Source: Thiohalocapsa sp. (lineage in GTDB: Bacteria > Pseudomonadota > Gammaproteobacteria > Chromatiales > Chromatiaceae). Taken from it: 64,000 nt of DNA. The position numbers and the translations under genes are program-made. Below, piece after piece: positions 17,164-25,637 of this stretch (within the stretch, counting starts at the first letter, position 1; every line of letters begins with the position of its first letter). Location: assembly GCA_028277725.1 (NCBI GenBank), contig JANQFX010000047.1, forward strand, positions 62,001-126,000, given 5' to 3'. Under the pieces are notes generated by a model that saw only the letters and a program-made list of their open reading frames with translations, was not told the DNA's origin and did no database searches.

Positions 17164-17203
17164 TGTTACGGAAATATGACTATATTATGAAATCTTCGTT
17201 ACA
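17164..17203 (-). promoter_or_regulatory. Candidate Pho box D, four phased half-sites upstream of ppk2
   Basis: Minus strand: TGTAACG, TTTCATA, AGTCATA and CGTAACA at exact 11-bp steps (forward positions 17197, 17186, 17175, 17164). The last half-site ends about 38 bp before the ppk2 ATG. Four half-sites would hold two PhoB dimers. Confidence 0.7.
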
Positions 17204-17507
17204 GCCCAATGACTGAATAATGGCAAGTATGCGGCAGACGTCAAGCTCCGACTCTGTGCTGAGCTCGGCGTCAAGGCCGAAACGGCCGCCTTCAGGCCAG
17301 TAAAACACACCGTCTGTCGGAATCTCGCCGTCAATAGAGCCCACTACAACGCGCGGGGGCGCCGATGCACCTGCGGCGGTGTCGAGCGCGGCGCAGCCTC
17401 GGTGCAAGCGGCCGTCGCCGTCGCGCTCGGCTGACGGCCGCCGCCGGCGACAGATCGAACCAGAGGGGGCAGGCGGAGCCAACGGGGGCCGTGCGCTGCG
17501 TTCTCCG
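17204..17507. other. Gap between ppk2 and the pit fragment
   Basis: No gene is accepted here. A minus-strand frame of 123 codons (17180-17551) runs through it, but it overlaps both the Pho box and the start of the pit fragment. Confidence 0.4.
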
Positions 17508-17942
17508 ATGACCGAACGACCTCCTACAGAGCTGCCGATGGACTTGCTCACTCTGCTCGTCGTGATGTCTGTGGCCGTGGTGCTGGTGTTCGACTACACC
17601 AACGGCTTCCACGACGCGTCCAACATCATTGCGACACCCATCGCCTCCAGAGCACTCACGCCGATCCAGGCAGTCGTCATCGTTGCGACCTTCGAGTTCC
17701 TGGGCCCGCTCCTCGGCGGAACCGCCGTGGCCAACACCATCGGCGAGTTCGCCGACTTGGACGACGTCGCGGCCGTGCTGTCTGTCACGGTGATTCTGTG
17801 CGGCCTGTCTGGTGCCATCTTCTGGAACCTGCTGACCTGGTGGTTCGGCATTCCGTCCTCGTCATCCCACGCCCTAGTAGAGCAGCGCCCAAGTACAACA
17901 AGCACGCACGACTGGTCGTTGTCGTTGCCGTCGTCGTCTTAA
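17508..17942 (+). pseudogene. Truncated PiT-family phosphate transporter gene
   Basis: From ATG 17508 (or 17538) the product begins like a complete PiT permease: MDLLTLLVVMSVAVVLVFDY, then TNGFHDASNIIATPIAS, a second helix pair, and the PiT signature region LLTWWFGIPSSSSHALV. Homology ends there, at about residue 124 of an expected 330 or more; 20 unrelated residues and a stop follow. The break coincides with the start of a REP-like palindrome (17918-17985). The fragment lacks the second repeat and cannot form the usual transporter. A full Pit is at 23466-24731. Confidence 0.85.
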
Positions 17943-17985
17943 TCGGGGCTCGCACGTCCGGAACGGCGATTACGACAACGACAAC
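17918..17985. repeat. REP-like palindrome, copy 1
   Basis: GTTGTCGTTGCCG (17918-17930) pairs with CGACAACGACAAC (17973-17985) with one mismatch and a loop of about 42 bases. Similar palindromes are at 20436-20483 and 24767-24815. It lies at the broken end of the pit fragment and just upstream of the CHAD gene. Confidence 0.75.
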
Positions 17986-18063
17986 GAACACGATGCGACC
18001 AATAGGCTATGATCCGGCGACGATCGCCGGCGCCGCCGGCCCATGCTCCCGTGAGGGTCCGCC

Positions 18064-19005
18064 GTGCCGACCAAGTCCAAAGCCCCACCGCCGATCGACG
18101 CCGATCAGTCCGCGAGCGAAGCATTTGCAACCGTACTGCGCCACAACGTCGACTACATGTTGACCTGGCGCGAGACCGCGCGTAGCTGGGAGGACATTGA
18201 AGGCGTGCATCAGATGCGCGTGTCGTTCCGGCGCATGCGCTCGGCGCTGTCGCTGTTCCGCGACACCATCCCGCGTGAGGCTACGGATACCTGGAACGAC
18301 GAAATGCGCTGGATCGCAGGCCAACTCGGCCACGCGCGCGATCTCGACGTCTTCATCGACGAGGTCCTAGGACCGGCATCCGCCATGTTGCCCTTACCCG
18401 GCGCAGAGCGCCTCAGGCTGTTGGCCGAGCAGCGCCGCGCCCGCGTCTACGGCGAGCAGGTCGTCCCCATGCTGGACAGCGACCGTTTCCAGCGCTTCTG
18501 CGACGGCTTCCCGGCGTGGATCGAAGCGCGCGCCTGGGAGCAGGCAACCATGAAGAGGAAGCAGGCCAAGCGCCTGTACTCCGGCGTCGTCGGCTTTTCC
18601 CGCAATCTGCTGGACAAGCAGGAGCGCCAGGTGCTATCCGCCGGCACCAGCGTCGACCGCTACAACGCCGAGGACATGCACCAGCTTCGCATCGAGTGCA
18701 AGAAGCTGCGCTATGCGGCAGAGTTCTTCCACCCACTGTTCGAGCAAATGGATGTCTTCATCGGCCACATGAAGGGGCTTCAGGACCTTCTGGGGGTCAT
18801 GAACGACGTCGCGGTCACCCGCGGTCTGCTCGACGACCTACTGGGCACTAGCCGCGAACACGACGTCCTGGTGTACGCCGGCGGGCTGATCGGCTGGCGC
18901 GCTTGCGAACTGCGGCATCTGCTGGAGCGCTTCGACGACTACTGGGAGGAGCTCGTCGAGGCCAAACACCCGTGGTGGAAGAAGCAGCAGCCGGTCAACG
19001 GCTAA
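18064..19005 (+). CDS. CHAD-domain protein (polyphosphate-binding)
   Basis: Encodes 313 residues making up a single CHAD domain, an all-helical fold with two pseudo-repeats lined by basic residues. Both signature histidine/arginine helices are present: VHQMRVSFRRMRSALSLF near residue 48 and MHQLRIECKKLRYAAEFF near residue 206. CHAD proteins bind polyphosphate granules. No CYTH triphosphatase domain is fused. The GTG at 18064 has GAGGG just upstream. Its place near ppk2 and two phosphate transporters supports a polyphosphate role, as granule-associated protein or recruiter of other enzymes. Confidence 0.92.
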   Translation: MPTKSKAPPPIDADQSASEAFATVLRHNVDYMLTWRETARSWEDIEGVHQMRVSFRRMRSALSLFRDTIPREATDTWNDEMRWIAGQLGHARDLDVFIDEVLGPASAMLPLPGAERLRLLAEQRRARVYGEQVVPMLDSDRFQRFCDGFPAWIEARAWEQATMKRKQAKRLYSGVVGFSRNLLDKQERQVLSAGTSVDRYNAEDMHQLRIECKKLRYAAEFFHPLFEQMDVFIGHMKGLQDLLGVMNDVAVTRGLLDDLLGTSREHDVLVYAGGLIGWRACELRHLLERFDDYWEELVEAKHPWWKKQQPVNG

Positions 19006-19131
19006 TCCAGCCTGGGCCACGTCCGGCGCTGGAGACTCCAACCGGCCCGGTGGGCCAGCAGCCCGGCAGCGCGTTGCTGGCACAGGTGCGAAGCTGTAGG
19101 ATGGACAAGCGAAGCGCCGTCCACTTGCCAA

Positions 19132-19575
19132 CTAGAGCCCCGCGATCAGCGCATTGAGCCGGACTGCCAGCTGCTTCTGGCGCTGAAGGGCATCGTCGTA
19201 CACCACCTTGAACGGCACCGAATCATCACCGGTCGGCAGTGCCGGTTTCGGGTTTGGATGGCTGCACAGATGCTCAAGCCCCGCCACGGAGCGGTCCAGC
19301 GCATGGATATACTCGCCGAGCGTCTCGCTTATCTCACGGCCGCATCGCACCGCAAGGTCCCTCTCATCCAGCGCATCCAACTGCTCCGCGGCCCGTTCCA
19401 GGCGCGAGCGCAGACGCTCCAATTCCGCGCACTGCGCCGCCGTGCGCTCGGTCTGCGTGCCCCGTAAGGCACGCAACATGCCGCACAGGGACAGGCCGAA
19501 GCGATCGTTGTGCACCTGCTGACACTGGGCACGGATCTCTGCCACCTCGTAAAGCACTGCAAGCAGCTTGGACAT
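19132..19575 (-). CDS. Protein of unknown function, helical (147 residues)
   Basis: The product is mostly helical and charged (ELERLRSRLERAAEQLDALD looks coiled-coil), with cysteines at CQQ, LCGM, QCAEL, VRCGR and LCSH. No signal peptide or membrane helix. The ATG at 19575 begins MSKLLAVLYEVAEI; an upstream TTG would add a short arginine-rich piece. It is convergent with the CHAD gene and shares its strand with the stress-protein gene upstream. I do not recognise the family. Confidence 0.55.
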   Translation of the reverse strand: MSKLLAVLYEVAEIRAQCQQVHNDRFGLSLCGMLRALRGTQTERTAAQCAELERLRSRLERAAEQLDALDERDLAVRCGREISETLGEYIHALDRSVAGLEHLCSHPNPKPALPTGDDSVPFKVVYDDALQRQKQLAVRLNALIAGL

Positions 19576-19743
19576 GGCCGGCCCCCGGCGCTCATTGCCT
19601 CGATCATTGAGACGCAAGGATAGCAGTCGGGGCCCCTACTCGGCGCAGAACCCGGCACGTCAGAGACGCCGGAACCGAGTGCGTGGGGACCGTGCCGACG
19701 GGCGCCAGGGATGGCCGACAAGCGGCGTGTCGGTCAAGCCAGG

Positions 19744-20304
19744 TTATAGGCTCTCCGCCGCGGTGGGGAGCGGCCGATCGGGCTCTGCCAAGCGCGGGCG
19801 TTGCGACACCAACTGCCCACCGGCCTCATCCACTGCCAGCACCGAGCAGGGTGAACGCTTGCTGACGGCTCCACTCACATCCCGCCGCCACAGACGACCG
19901 ATGGCCGCCTTACGCCTTGGACCGACGACCACAAGCGCTGCGCCCAGCATCTCGGCCACCTCCGGAATACGCTGTTCGGGCACTCCGGCAACGACGAGTT
20001 GACGTAGCGGCACCTCCGCCGCCTGTGGCTGCTCGGAGAGCACCTCCGCGGTGAAGCTCGCGAGCAGCTCGCGGCCGACATCGACCAAAGGCCGCAAGAC
20101 CTCGCCGTCGTCGTGGCGCCGATACAGACCGAGCGTGCGTGGGGTCTCGTGCAGAATATGCAATGCGACGGCGGCGGTACCACGATGTGCTGCCTGATGC
20201 AGGGCGTGGCGAAGACACTGTCTCCCCGCCTCATCGAACCTAACAGCGGCAATAACGGGGCCGGCGCTGCCGCCGGCATTCGGGAGGTGTGGATCGTGAG
20301 GCAT
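19744..20304 (-). CDS. Universal stress protein (UspA) family
   Basis: Encodes 186 residues: one Usp domain starting VIAAVRFDEAGRQCLRHALH, with LVVVGPRRKAAIGRLWRRDV and SKRSPCSVLAVD at the end, matching the nucleotide-binding end of the fold, though the usual GxxGxxxxxxGS loop is altered to GPRRKAAIGRL. About 30 extra residues follow the domain. The ATG at 20304 gives MPHDPHLPNAGG. It is the first gene of a possible two-gene unit with the 147-residue protein. Role under stress or starvation is inferred from the family. Confidence 0.8.
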   Translation of the reverse strand: MPHDPHLPNAGGSAGPVIAAVRFDEAGRQCLRHALHQAAHRGTAAVALHILHETPRTLGLYRRHDDGEVLRPLVDVGRELLASFTAEVLSEQPQAAEVPLRQLVVAGVPEQRIPEVAEMLGAALVVVGPRRKAAIGRLWRRDVSGAVSKRSPCSVLAVDEAGGQLVSQRPRLAEPDRPLPTAAESL

Positions 20305-20435
20305 TGCCGAGTACCTTGAACGGATTATAACCCTGGCGAGTATACCCATTTGCGCCTCGCGCACCACCAATCGAAATTGTGGTTTTCACCGGGAAAACCC
20401 TGATTGTTCACTATCCACGGCCGACATCGGTGTCC

Positions 20436-20483
20436 TTGTCGTTGTCGTAATCGACTGTCCGATAGAGATTTCGACAACGACAA
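20436..20483. repeat. REP-like palindrome, copy 2
   Basis: TTGTCGTTGTCG (20436-20447) and CGACAACGACAA (20472-20483) form a perfect 12-bp stem with a 24-base loop. It lies 55 bp after the receptor gene's stop, so it may also end that transcript. Confidence 0.8.
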
Positions 20484-20537
20484 CGATCCGGAAGCCGCTA
20501 GCGCTGGCGTCGTTTGCGACACTTTGGCGCGGCGGTA

Positions 20538-22193
20538 CTAGTGGGCAGCGACCATCCGCGCGAGCGCGCGGAGATTGCCGGCGATCTCCCGCAACGCATT
20601 GGCATTGACCCGGCCACGTGCGTTTGCGGATTGGTCGGCAGCCATCGCGTCCAGTCTTTCGGCCCCGTCCAACATGCGCTCACGCTCTGCATCGAGTTGC
20701 GATAGCTTGGCGCCAACGGCGTTGCGCAGTTCCACCGCGGCCTCGGCACGCGCCTCATCGCCACCCGCTTCTTGGAGGTCCCGGCAGGCGATCTCGCCCT
20801 GCATGGACGAGCGCCACCACTCGGAGAACCGCGCCCGATGGTCGGCCAGGGTGTTCAGCGCGATCGCCATGGCGTTGATTTCGTCCCGGCCGGCGGGGTC
20901 CACCTCCAGGCGATCCCGCGGTGCCTCGCGCGTGAGTTGGTCCAACAGACCTACCATACGCTGCACCGGGCGCACGATGCGCGACGTGATGAGCAGCGCG
21001 AGCAGAAAACCGAGCACGGACACGACGGCGGCGACCACCAGACTCCAGCGCGCCCGCTCCGCCGATGCCGCTGCGATCTCCTCGCTCTGCTCCGCCATCG
21101 TCGCCGTTGCCTGCGCAAGATTGCGTTCGACCAGCGGCGTGATCTGGGCCGCGGCCTGGTACATCGCGTCGGTAGACCGTGCGATTTGTGTATTCTGATC
21201 GACGAGTGCGAGGAAGTCCTGGCGATAGCGCTCGAGCAACGACGACAGCACCTGCTGCTGGTCCGCCGCCACGGCAGAACCGGCGATGCGCTCGGCAATA
21301 CCTCCGGCGATGTCGTCCACCATGTCGATGTACTGCGCATCGCCGCGGAGCAGGTAGTCCTTCTCTCGACGGCGCATCTGCAGGATGGCGGTCTCGAGGC
21401 CCGGGACGTAGTGCGCCTGCAATAGGTCCTCGATGCGATGCGCACGATCCCGAAACAGTCCCTTGCCGCCCTCGATGGGCTCGCCGGCCAATACGCGCTC
21501 GGCGTAGGCTCCGAAGCGTTGGCGGTAGGCGGCAATCTCATCCTGCAATGCCTGCCGGGTGTCCTCCTGCAACCGCGAGGCGGCTGTCGTTGCCTGCATC
21601 TCATCCAACAGCGCGTTGACCCGAACACGGTATTGGTCTTCCCGGCGCAGGCCCAGGTCCTTCTCGCTGCGGCGCACCTGCAGCAGCAGGAGGTACAGCC
21701 GATCCACGTTGTAGTGAGCGGCGCGGTCCTGCAGCTCATGCACGGCGTCGCGGAACGCCCCCTGCAAGCCCGAGTCTTCGTCGAGACCGCGTGCGCGCCA
21801 GCCTGCGACGATGGCTTCAAAGTGATCGGCGAACGCCTCGATCGAGGCATCGATCTCCACGGCCGTTCGCGCCGAGGCGGCATCGATGCGGCCGAATGCC
21901 TCGGCCTCGGCCCGCAGCGCTGCGGCGGCGACGAGGGTCTGCTCGGCGAAATCGGTATCCCGCGTCAGTAGGAACCGATCAGCCCCCGAACGCATGGCAT
22001 TGAGGTGGCTCTCAATGGCGAACGCATGGATTTGTCGGGCCCCGGACACGGCGGCGAGCCCCTGATAGGCCGCGGTCAGGTCGCGCACATTGGTGTGGTA
22101 GTACCAGATGATGCCGAGGAAGAGCAGGCCGACGGCGCCGAAGCCGAGGACGATTTTCTCGCCGATACGGAATCGGGTTGAGAGCTTGTTCAT
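20538..22193 (-). CDS. HBM/HAMP transmembrane sensor lacking a chemotaxis signalling domain
   Basis: Encodes 551 residues. The order is: first membrane helix (about 13-35, VLGFGAVGLLFLGIIWYYH), a 340-residue periplasmic helical region like the bimodular HBM ligand domain (RRREKDYLLRGDAQYIDMVD, RRSEKDLGLRREDQYRVRV), a second membrane helix (WSLVVAAVVSVLGFLLALLI), a HAMP domain, and then only about 90 residues of helix. The methyl-accepting tip (EIxxIxxVIxxIAxQTNLLALNA-like) is missing, and no kinase or GGDEF domain replaces it. The ATG at 22193 has GAGG nine bases upstream; ATG 22208 is an alternative. It could be an input subunit or a truncated receptor. The stop follows a smooth C-terminus, not a visible frameshift. 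Confidence 0.8.
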   Translation of the reverse strand: MNKLSTRFRIGEKIVLGFGAVGLLFLGIIWYYHTNVRDLTAAYQGLAAVSGARQIHAFAIESHLNAMRSGADRFLLTRDTDFAEQTLVAAAALRAEAEAFGRIDAASARTAVEIDASIEAFADHFEAIVAGWRARGLDEDSGLQGAFRDAVHELQDRAAHYNVDRLYLLLLQVRRSEKDLGLRREDQYRVRVNALLDEMQATTAASRLQEDTRQALQDEIAAYRQRFGAYAERVLAGEPIEGGKGLFRDRAHRIEDLLQAHYVPGLETAILQMRRREKDYLLRGDAQYIDMVDDIAGGIAERIAGSAVAADQQQVLSSLLERYRQDFLALVDQNTQIARSTDAMYQAAAQITPLVERNLAQATATMAEQSEEIAAASAERARWSLVVAAVVSVLGFLLALLITSRIVRPVQRMVGLLDQLTREAPRDRLEVDPAGRDEINAMAIALNTLADHRARFSEWWRSSMQGEIACRDLQEAGGDEARAEAAVELRNAVGAKLSQLDAERERMLDGAERLDAMAADQSANARGRVNANALREIAGNLRALARMVAAH

Positions 22194-22683
22194 CGCGGCG
22201 GACCTCATGTCAGTGCCGGTGGGACGAGCCCCCCGGGAGTCGGGAGCCTTGCACTCACCGCTGAGCGCAAGACAGCGGAGTGGCAGCCGCGGCGGCGGGC
22301 TGGTGCATCGCTTGACATCTTAGTTTGCCGCGGACCGCGAAACATCGACAGCGTGGACTTGGAAGCAGACCGGTCGGGTCTCCAGTGCAGGCATGCGCCG
22401 CGCCTCACGACCGCGCTTTGCGGCTTGCCGGCGCCCTGCCGACAAGCCGCCGACAGCAACACCTTACATGACAGAATTATGACCATGGTATTGCGGTTTG
22501 ATGTCGACCCTGTTACCAATGCGGTTATGGCGCTGGATGTGCCAACAATAACAGCGTGCTGTCCGATGTCCGGGACGACACCAGAGCGGCATGGCCGAGC
22601 GGCCGTCACCACGCGGTCGTCGCATGGCGTCGCTACCCGAGCCCGCCCGACCAATCGTGGCGGCCAAGCCCCCGGAGGAGCCC
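22194..22683. other. Divergent promoter region between the receptor and the DUF47-Pit operon
   Basis: Contains one Pho-type box (22468-22485) and a less regular TGTTACC/GGTTATG pair at about 22511-22530. No gene is supported. Confidence 0.5.
22468..22485 (-). promoter_or_regulatory. Candidate Pho box E in the receptor/DUF47 divergent region
   Basis: Minus strand: TGGTCAT, AATT, CTGTCAT (forward 22479-22485 and 22468-22474), 11-bp period and closest of all to the textbook PhoB half-site. It points toward the receptor gene but lies about 200 bp upstream of the DUF47-Pit operon, the more natural Pho target. Confidence 0.55.
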
Positions 22684-23364
22684 ATGAAGCAGAAGAACCC
22701 GATCGCAGCGCTGTTCGCGCGCTCTCCGTTCAAACCGATGCAGCAGCACATGGAGGTGGTCAACGACTGTATTGCGCTGACACCGGCCTTATTCGAAGCG
22801 CTGATCGCCAACGACAAGCAAGCCATCGATGACACTAGAAAGGCGATCTTCGCCAAGGAGCACGAGGCCGATCAGATCAAGCACGAGGTGCGGCTGCACT
22901 TACCCCGTAGCCTGTTCCTGCCGGTGGACCGGCGTGATCTGCTTGAGGTGCTTGAGGTACAGGACAGCATCGCCGACACGGCGCAGGACATCGCCGGGCT
23001 GCTTCAGCAGCGCGACATGACGGTGCTGGACGACATGGCGGACGACCTGAGGGCGCTGGTGGGCCGATGCGTCGATGCCTGCGCCAAGTCCAACGAGATC
23101 ATCGGCGCACTTGACGAGCTGATCGAGACAGGCTTCCGCGGCCCGGAGGCCGAGCGTGTCGAGGAGATGGTCAAGGAGCTTAACCGCATCGAGACGGAAA
23201 CCGACGACCTCGGCATCGCGCTGACGCGCAAGCTGTTCGAACACGAGCAGGTGATGTCGCCGGTGTCGGTGATGTTCTGGTACCGGCTGATCCAGTGGAT
23301 CGGGAACATCGCGGACAACGCGGAAAAGGTCGGTGATCGCATGCTGCTGCTGATCGCCCGCTGA
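22684..23364 (+). CDS. DUF47 (PhoU-like) phosphate-transport accessory protein
   Basis: Encodes 226 residues, the full length of the TIGR00153/DUF47 family, all-helical and related to PhoU. Typical segments are FAKEHEADQIKHEVRLHLPR and DSIADTAQDIAGLLQQRDM, plus the C-terminal WYRLIQWIGNIADNAEKVGD, which carry the acidic E/D-x-x-x-D metal sites. The ATG has GGAGGA upstream. The gene immediately precedes pit (about 100 bp), the standard arrangement in which this protein regulates or assists the PiT permease. Expected location: cytosolic face of the inner membrane. Confidence 0.93.
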   Translation: MKQKNPIAALFARSPFKPMQQHMEVVNDCIALTPALFEALIANDKQAIDDTRKAIFAKEHEADQIKHEVRLHLPRSLFLPVDRRDLLEVLEVQDSIADTAQDIAGLLQQRDMTVLDDMADDLRALVGRCVDACAKSNEIIGALDELIETGFRGPEAERVEEMVKELNRIETETDDLGIALTRKLFEHEQVMSPVSVMFWYRLIQWIGNIADNAEKVGDRMLLLIAR

Positions 23365-23465
23365 TCCGTTCTGCCTTACCAAACAGCTGATTGCTTGCGC
23401 CGCGCTCGCCGCGTCTCGCGGCCCCTGCGCGCGCCTCAGCTTCGCTCGCCCATCGGGAGACAACC

Positions 23466-24731
23466 TTGAACATCATCGCAACCTACGGGACCGTCTTTTT
23501 GGTCCTCGCCATCATCTTCGGCTTCTACATGACCTGGGGCATCGGCGCCAACGACGTGGCCAACGCCATGGGCACCTCGGTGGGCTCGGGCGCAATCACC
23601 GTCAAGCAGGCGATCCTCATCGCCGCCGTCTTCGAGTTCGCCGGCGCCTTCATCGCGGGCGGGCAGGTGACCTCCACCATCCGCAAGGGCATCATCGACG
23701 CAGCCCCGCTCGAAGGCAGCCCGGAGCTGCTGGTCTACGGCATGTTGGCGGCCCTGCTGGCCGCGGCCATTTGGCTCATGGTCGCCACCACGCGCGGCTG
23801 GCCCGTCTCCACCACGCACTCCATCGTCGGCGCCATCGTCGGCTTCGCCATCGTCGGCATCGGCGTCGATGCGGTGCAGTGGGCCAAGATCGGAACCATC
23901 GCGGCCAGCTGGATCGTCTCACCGGTGGTGGGCGGCATCATCGCGCTACTGCTAATGATGAGCATCCGCAAGCTCATCCTCGATACGGACGACCCGTACA
24001 GGAGCGCCAAACGTTGGGGGCCGGTCTATATCTTCCTCGTGGGCTGGATCATCAGCCTGGTGACGCTCTTCAAGGGCCTGAAGCATCTGGACCTGGAGCT
24101 GACCGCTTGGCAGAGCGTGGGCGCGGCGACGGTCATCGGCGTCATCGTCGCCGCCATCGGCGGCTGGATGATCAACCGCGTGAAAGTGGAGGCGAACGCC
24201 GACCGTAGCTACCACTTCGCCAGCGTCGAGCGGGTGTTCACGCCGATGATGATCTTCACCGCCTGCGCCATGGCCTTCGCGCACGGCTCCAACGACGTCG
24301 CCAACGGCATCGGTCCCATGGCCGCCGTCGTCTCGATCGTCCAAAGCGGCGGTGAGGTGGCGCAGAAGGCGACGCTGCCGTTGTGGATTCTGGGTCTCGG
24401 CGGTGCCGGCATCGTCATCGGCTTGGCCACGCTCGGCTACCGCGTCATGCAGACCATCGGCACCCGCATCACCGAGCTGACCCCGACCAGGGGCTATTGC
24501 GCAACCTTGGCAGCGGCGTCCACCGTGGTGCTCGCATCCAAGACCGGGCTGCCCGTCTCCACGACGCAGATCGCCGTCGGCTGTGTCATGGGCGTCGGAC
24601 TCGCACGCGGCATCGGGGCCATCGATCTGCGCGTGGTCGGTAACATCTTTCTGTCCTGGGTGGTTACACTGCCGGCCGGTGCGATCCTTGCCGCGGGGCT
24701 GTTCTTCCTATTCAAGGGTATCTTCAGCTAG
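23466..24731 (+). CDS. pit: PiT-family inorganic phosphate transporter
   Basis: Encodes 421 residues with both inverted repeats of the family: GANDVANAMGTSVGSGAIT and GWPVSTTHSIVGAIVG in the first half, AHGSNDVANGIGPMAAVVS and GLPVSTTQIAVGCVMG in the second. PiT proteins import metal-phosphate complexes, usually MgHPO4 with protons, or phosphate with Na+. The TTG at 23466 is chosen because GGGAGA lies just upstream and the product then starts at the first helix; a longer frame to 23391 adds a non-family tail. Operon with the DUF47 gene. Confidence 0.93.
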   Translation: MNIIATYGTVFLVLAIIFGFYMTWGIGANDVANAMGTSVGSGAITVKQAILIAAVFEFAGAFIAGGQVTSTIRKGIIDAAPLEGSPELLVYGMLAALLAAAIWLMVATTRGWPVSTTHSIVGAIVGFAIVGIGVDAVQWAKIGTIAASWIVSPVVGGIIALLLMMSIRKLILDTDDPYRSAKRWGPVYIFLVGWIISLVTLFKGLKHLDLELTAWQSVGAATVIGVIVAAIGGWMINRVKVEANADRSYHFASVERVFTPMMIFTACAMAFAHGSNDVANGIGPMAAVVSIVQSGGEVAQKATLPLWILGLGGAGIVIGLATLGYRVMQTIGTRITELTPTRGYCATLAAASTVVLASKTGLPVSTTQIAVGCVMGVGLARGIGAIDLRVVGNIFLSWVVTLPAGAILAAGLFFLFKGIFS

Positions 24732-24766
24732 CGCATCACTGCGGAAATCCCGAGACCGACCGCATT

Positions 24767-24815
24767 CGTTGTCGTTGTCGTGATCGTCGTTGAGCAGTCG
24801 GCGACAACGACAACG
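24767..24815. repeat. REP-like palindrome, copy 3
   Basis: CGTTGTCGTTGTCG (24767-24780) and CGACAACGACAACG (24802-24815) form a perfect 14-bp stem with a 21-base loop, 36 bp after the pit stop. It may end the DUF47-pit transcript. Confidence 0.8.
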
Positions 24816-24899
24816 TAGGCTCGCAGAACGTCTGCGGCGCTGCACTCGTAGCTGCTCCTTGCGTCTCGACTCCTCAACCCGCAGCGATAGGGATTGCCG

Positions 24900-25544
24900 A
24901 TGCCCCCGCTCATCGCCGCGCTCCCGGAGCTCGATCTGGTGCCGGTCGTGCAGGTGAAGCAGTTTCGCGAAGTCCCGGTCGCGCGCCGGGTTCGCTTCAA
25001 CCAGATCATCGTCACCGCACCTCCGGGCGGCGGAAAATCCACCTTTATCCGGCGCGTCGGCGGCTGGCCCGAGGAGGGCTATGTGGACTTGAGCCGCAGG
25101 GGATGGTGGCGGGCGCAGGCACTCGCGGTTCGCCCGCGCGAAGTACACTTGGGTCTTCCCTTCGCGGGATGTAAGCTCGGCCTGGCCCTGTTCGAACCCG
25201 CATGGCTGGACGCCTGGGAGCGCCTGGAATTCCAACCGGCGCGCGTCCACCTCCCCGCGCAGAAGCGATTCCCGCTGGCGGTGAACTGGCGCAAGCGTTT
25301 CGTGTTCGAGTTCCTGTTGCCTGCGCCGGAGCGCATCGAAGCACTCCGCAGGGCCCGGGCGCGGCGCGGCACGCACCCCGTGGACCGCGATATCGATCTG
25401 CGCCAGATCCGCGAGCAGGTGCGCCTGTTCGGCCGCATCGCCGCGCTGTTTCATCAGCGGGGTATGCAGGTATACCTGCGTGAGCAGGTGGCGGATCATC
25501 CATTGTGCTTCGCCGACGCAGCGCAGGTCGAGTCGCCGCCCTGA
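24900..25544 (+). CDS. Small P-loop protein upstream of the PPP-type phosphatase
   Basis: Encodes 214 residues. The Walker A motif is clear (VTAPPGGGKSTFIRRVGGWP, about residues 40-59) and is followed by EEGYVDLSRRGWW. Downstream are basic stretches (VNWRKRFVFEFLLPAPERIE, LRRARARRG) and no obvious Walker B, so it may be a small kinase-like or nucleotide-binding protein. The ATG at 24900 has AGGGA six bases upstream. The gap to the phosphatase gene is 93 bp on the same strand. The function is not known to me. A kinase/phosphatase couple is one possible reading. Confidence 0.7.
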   Translation: MPPLIAALPELDLVPVVQVKQFREVPVARRVRFNQIIVTAPPGGGKSTFIRRVGGWPEEGYVDLSRRGWWRAQALAVRPREVHLGLPFAGCKLGLALFEPAWLDAWERLEFQPARVHLPAQKRFPLAVNWRKRFVFEFLLPAPERIEALRRARARRGTHPVDRDIDLRQIREQVRLFGRIAALFHQRGMQVYLREQVADHPLCFADAAQVESPP

Positions 25545-25637
25545 AGGGACGCGCACCGGGTGTAACCGAGACTGCTCTGCCACCGCCGACGCACGCGCGG
25601 CATGCGCCCGCGACCCATAATGTGACCAGGTTTTCCC

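Noticed and set aside
17180..17551. 123-codon minus-strand frame before the pit fragment
   Set aside because: Its second half (GVFYWPEGGRFGLDAELS) looks faintly protein-like, but the frame would contain the ppk2 Pho box and overlap the pit start. It could be a remnant and is not accepted as a gene.
17918..24815. Integron attC sites for the TTGTCGTTGTCG palindromes
   Set aside because: The arms do not contain the GTTRRRY/RYYYAAC core pair, and no integrase gene is present.
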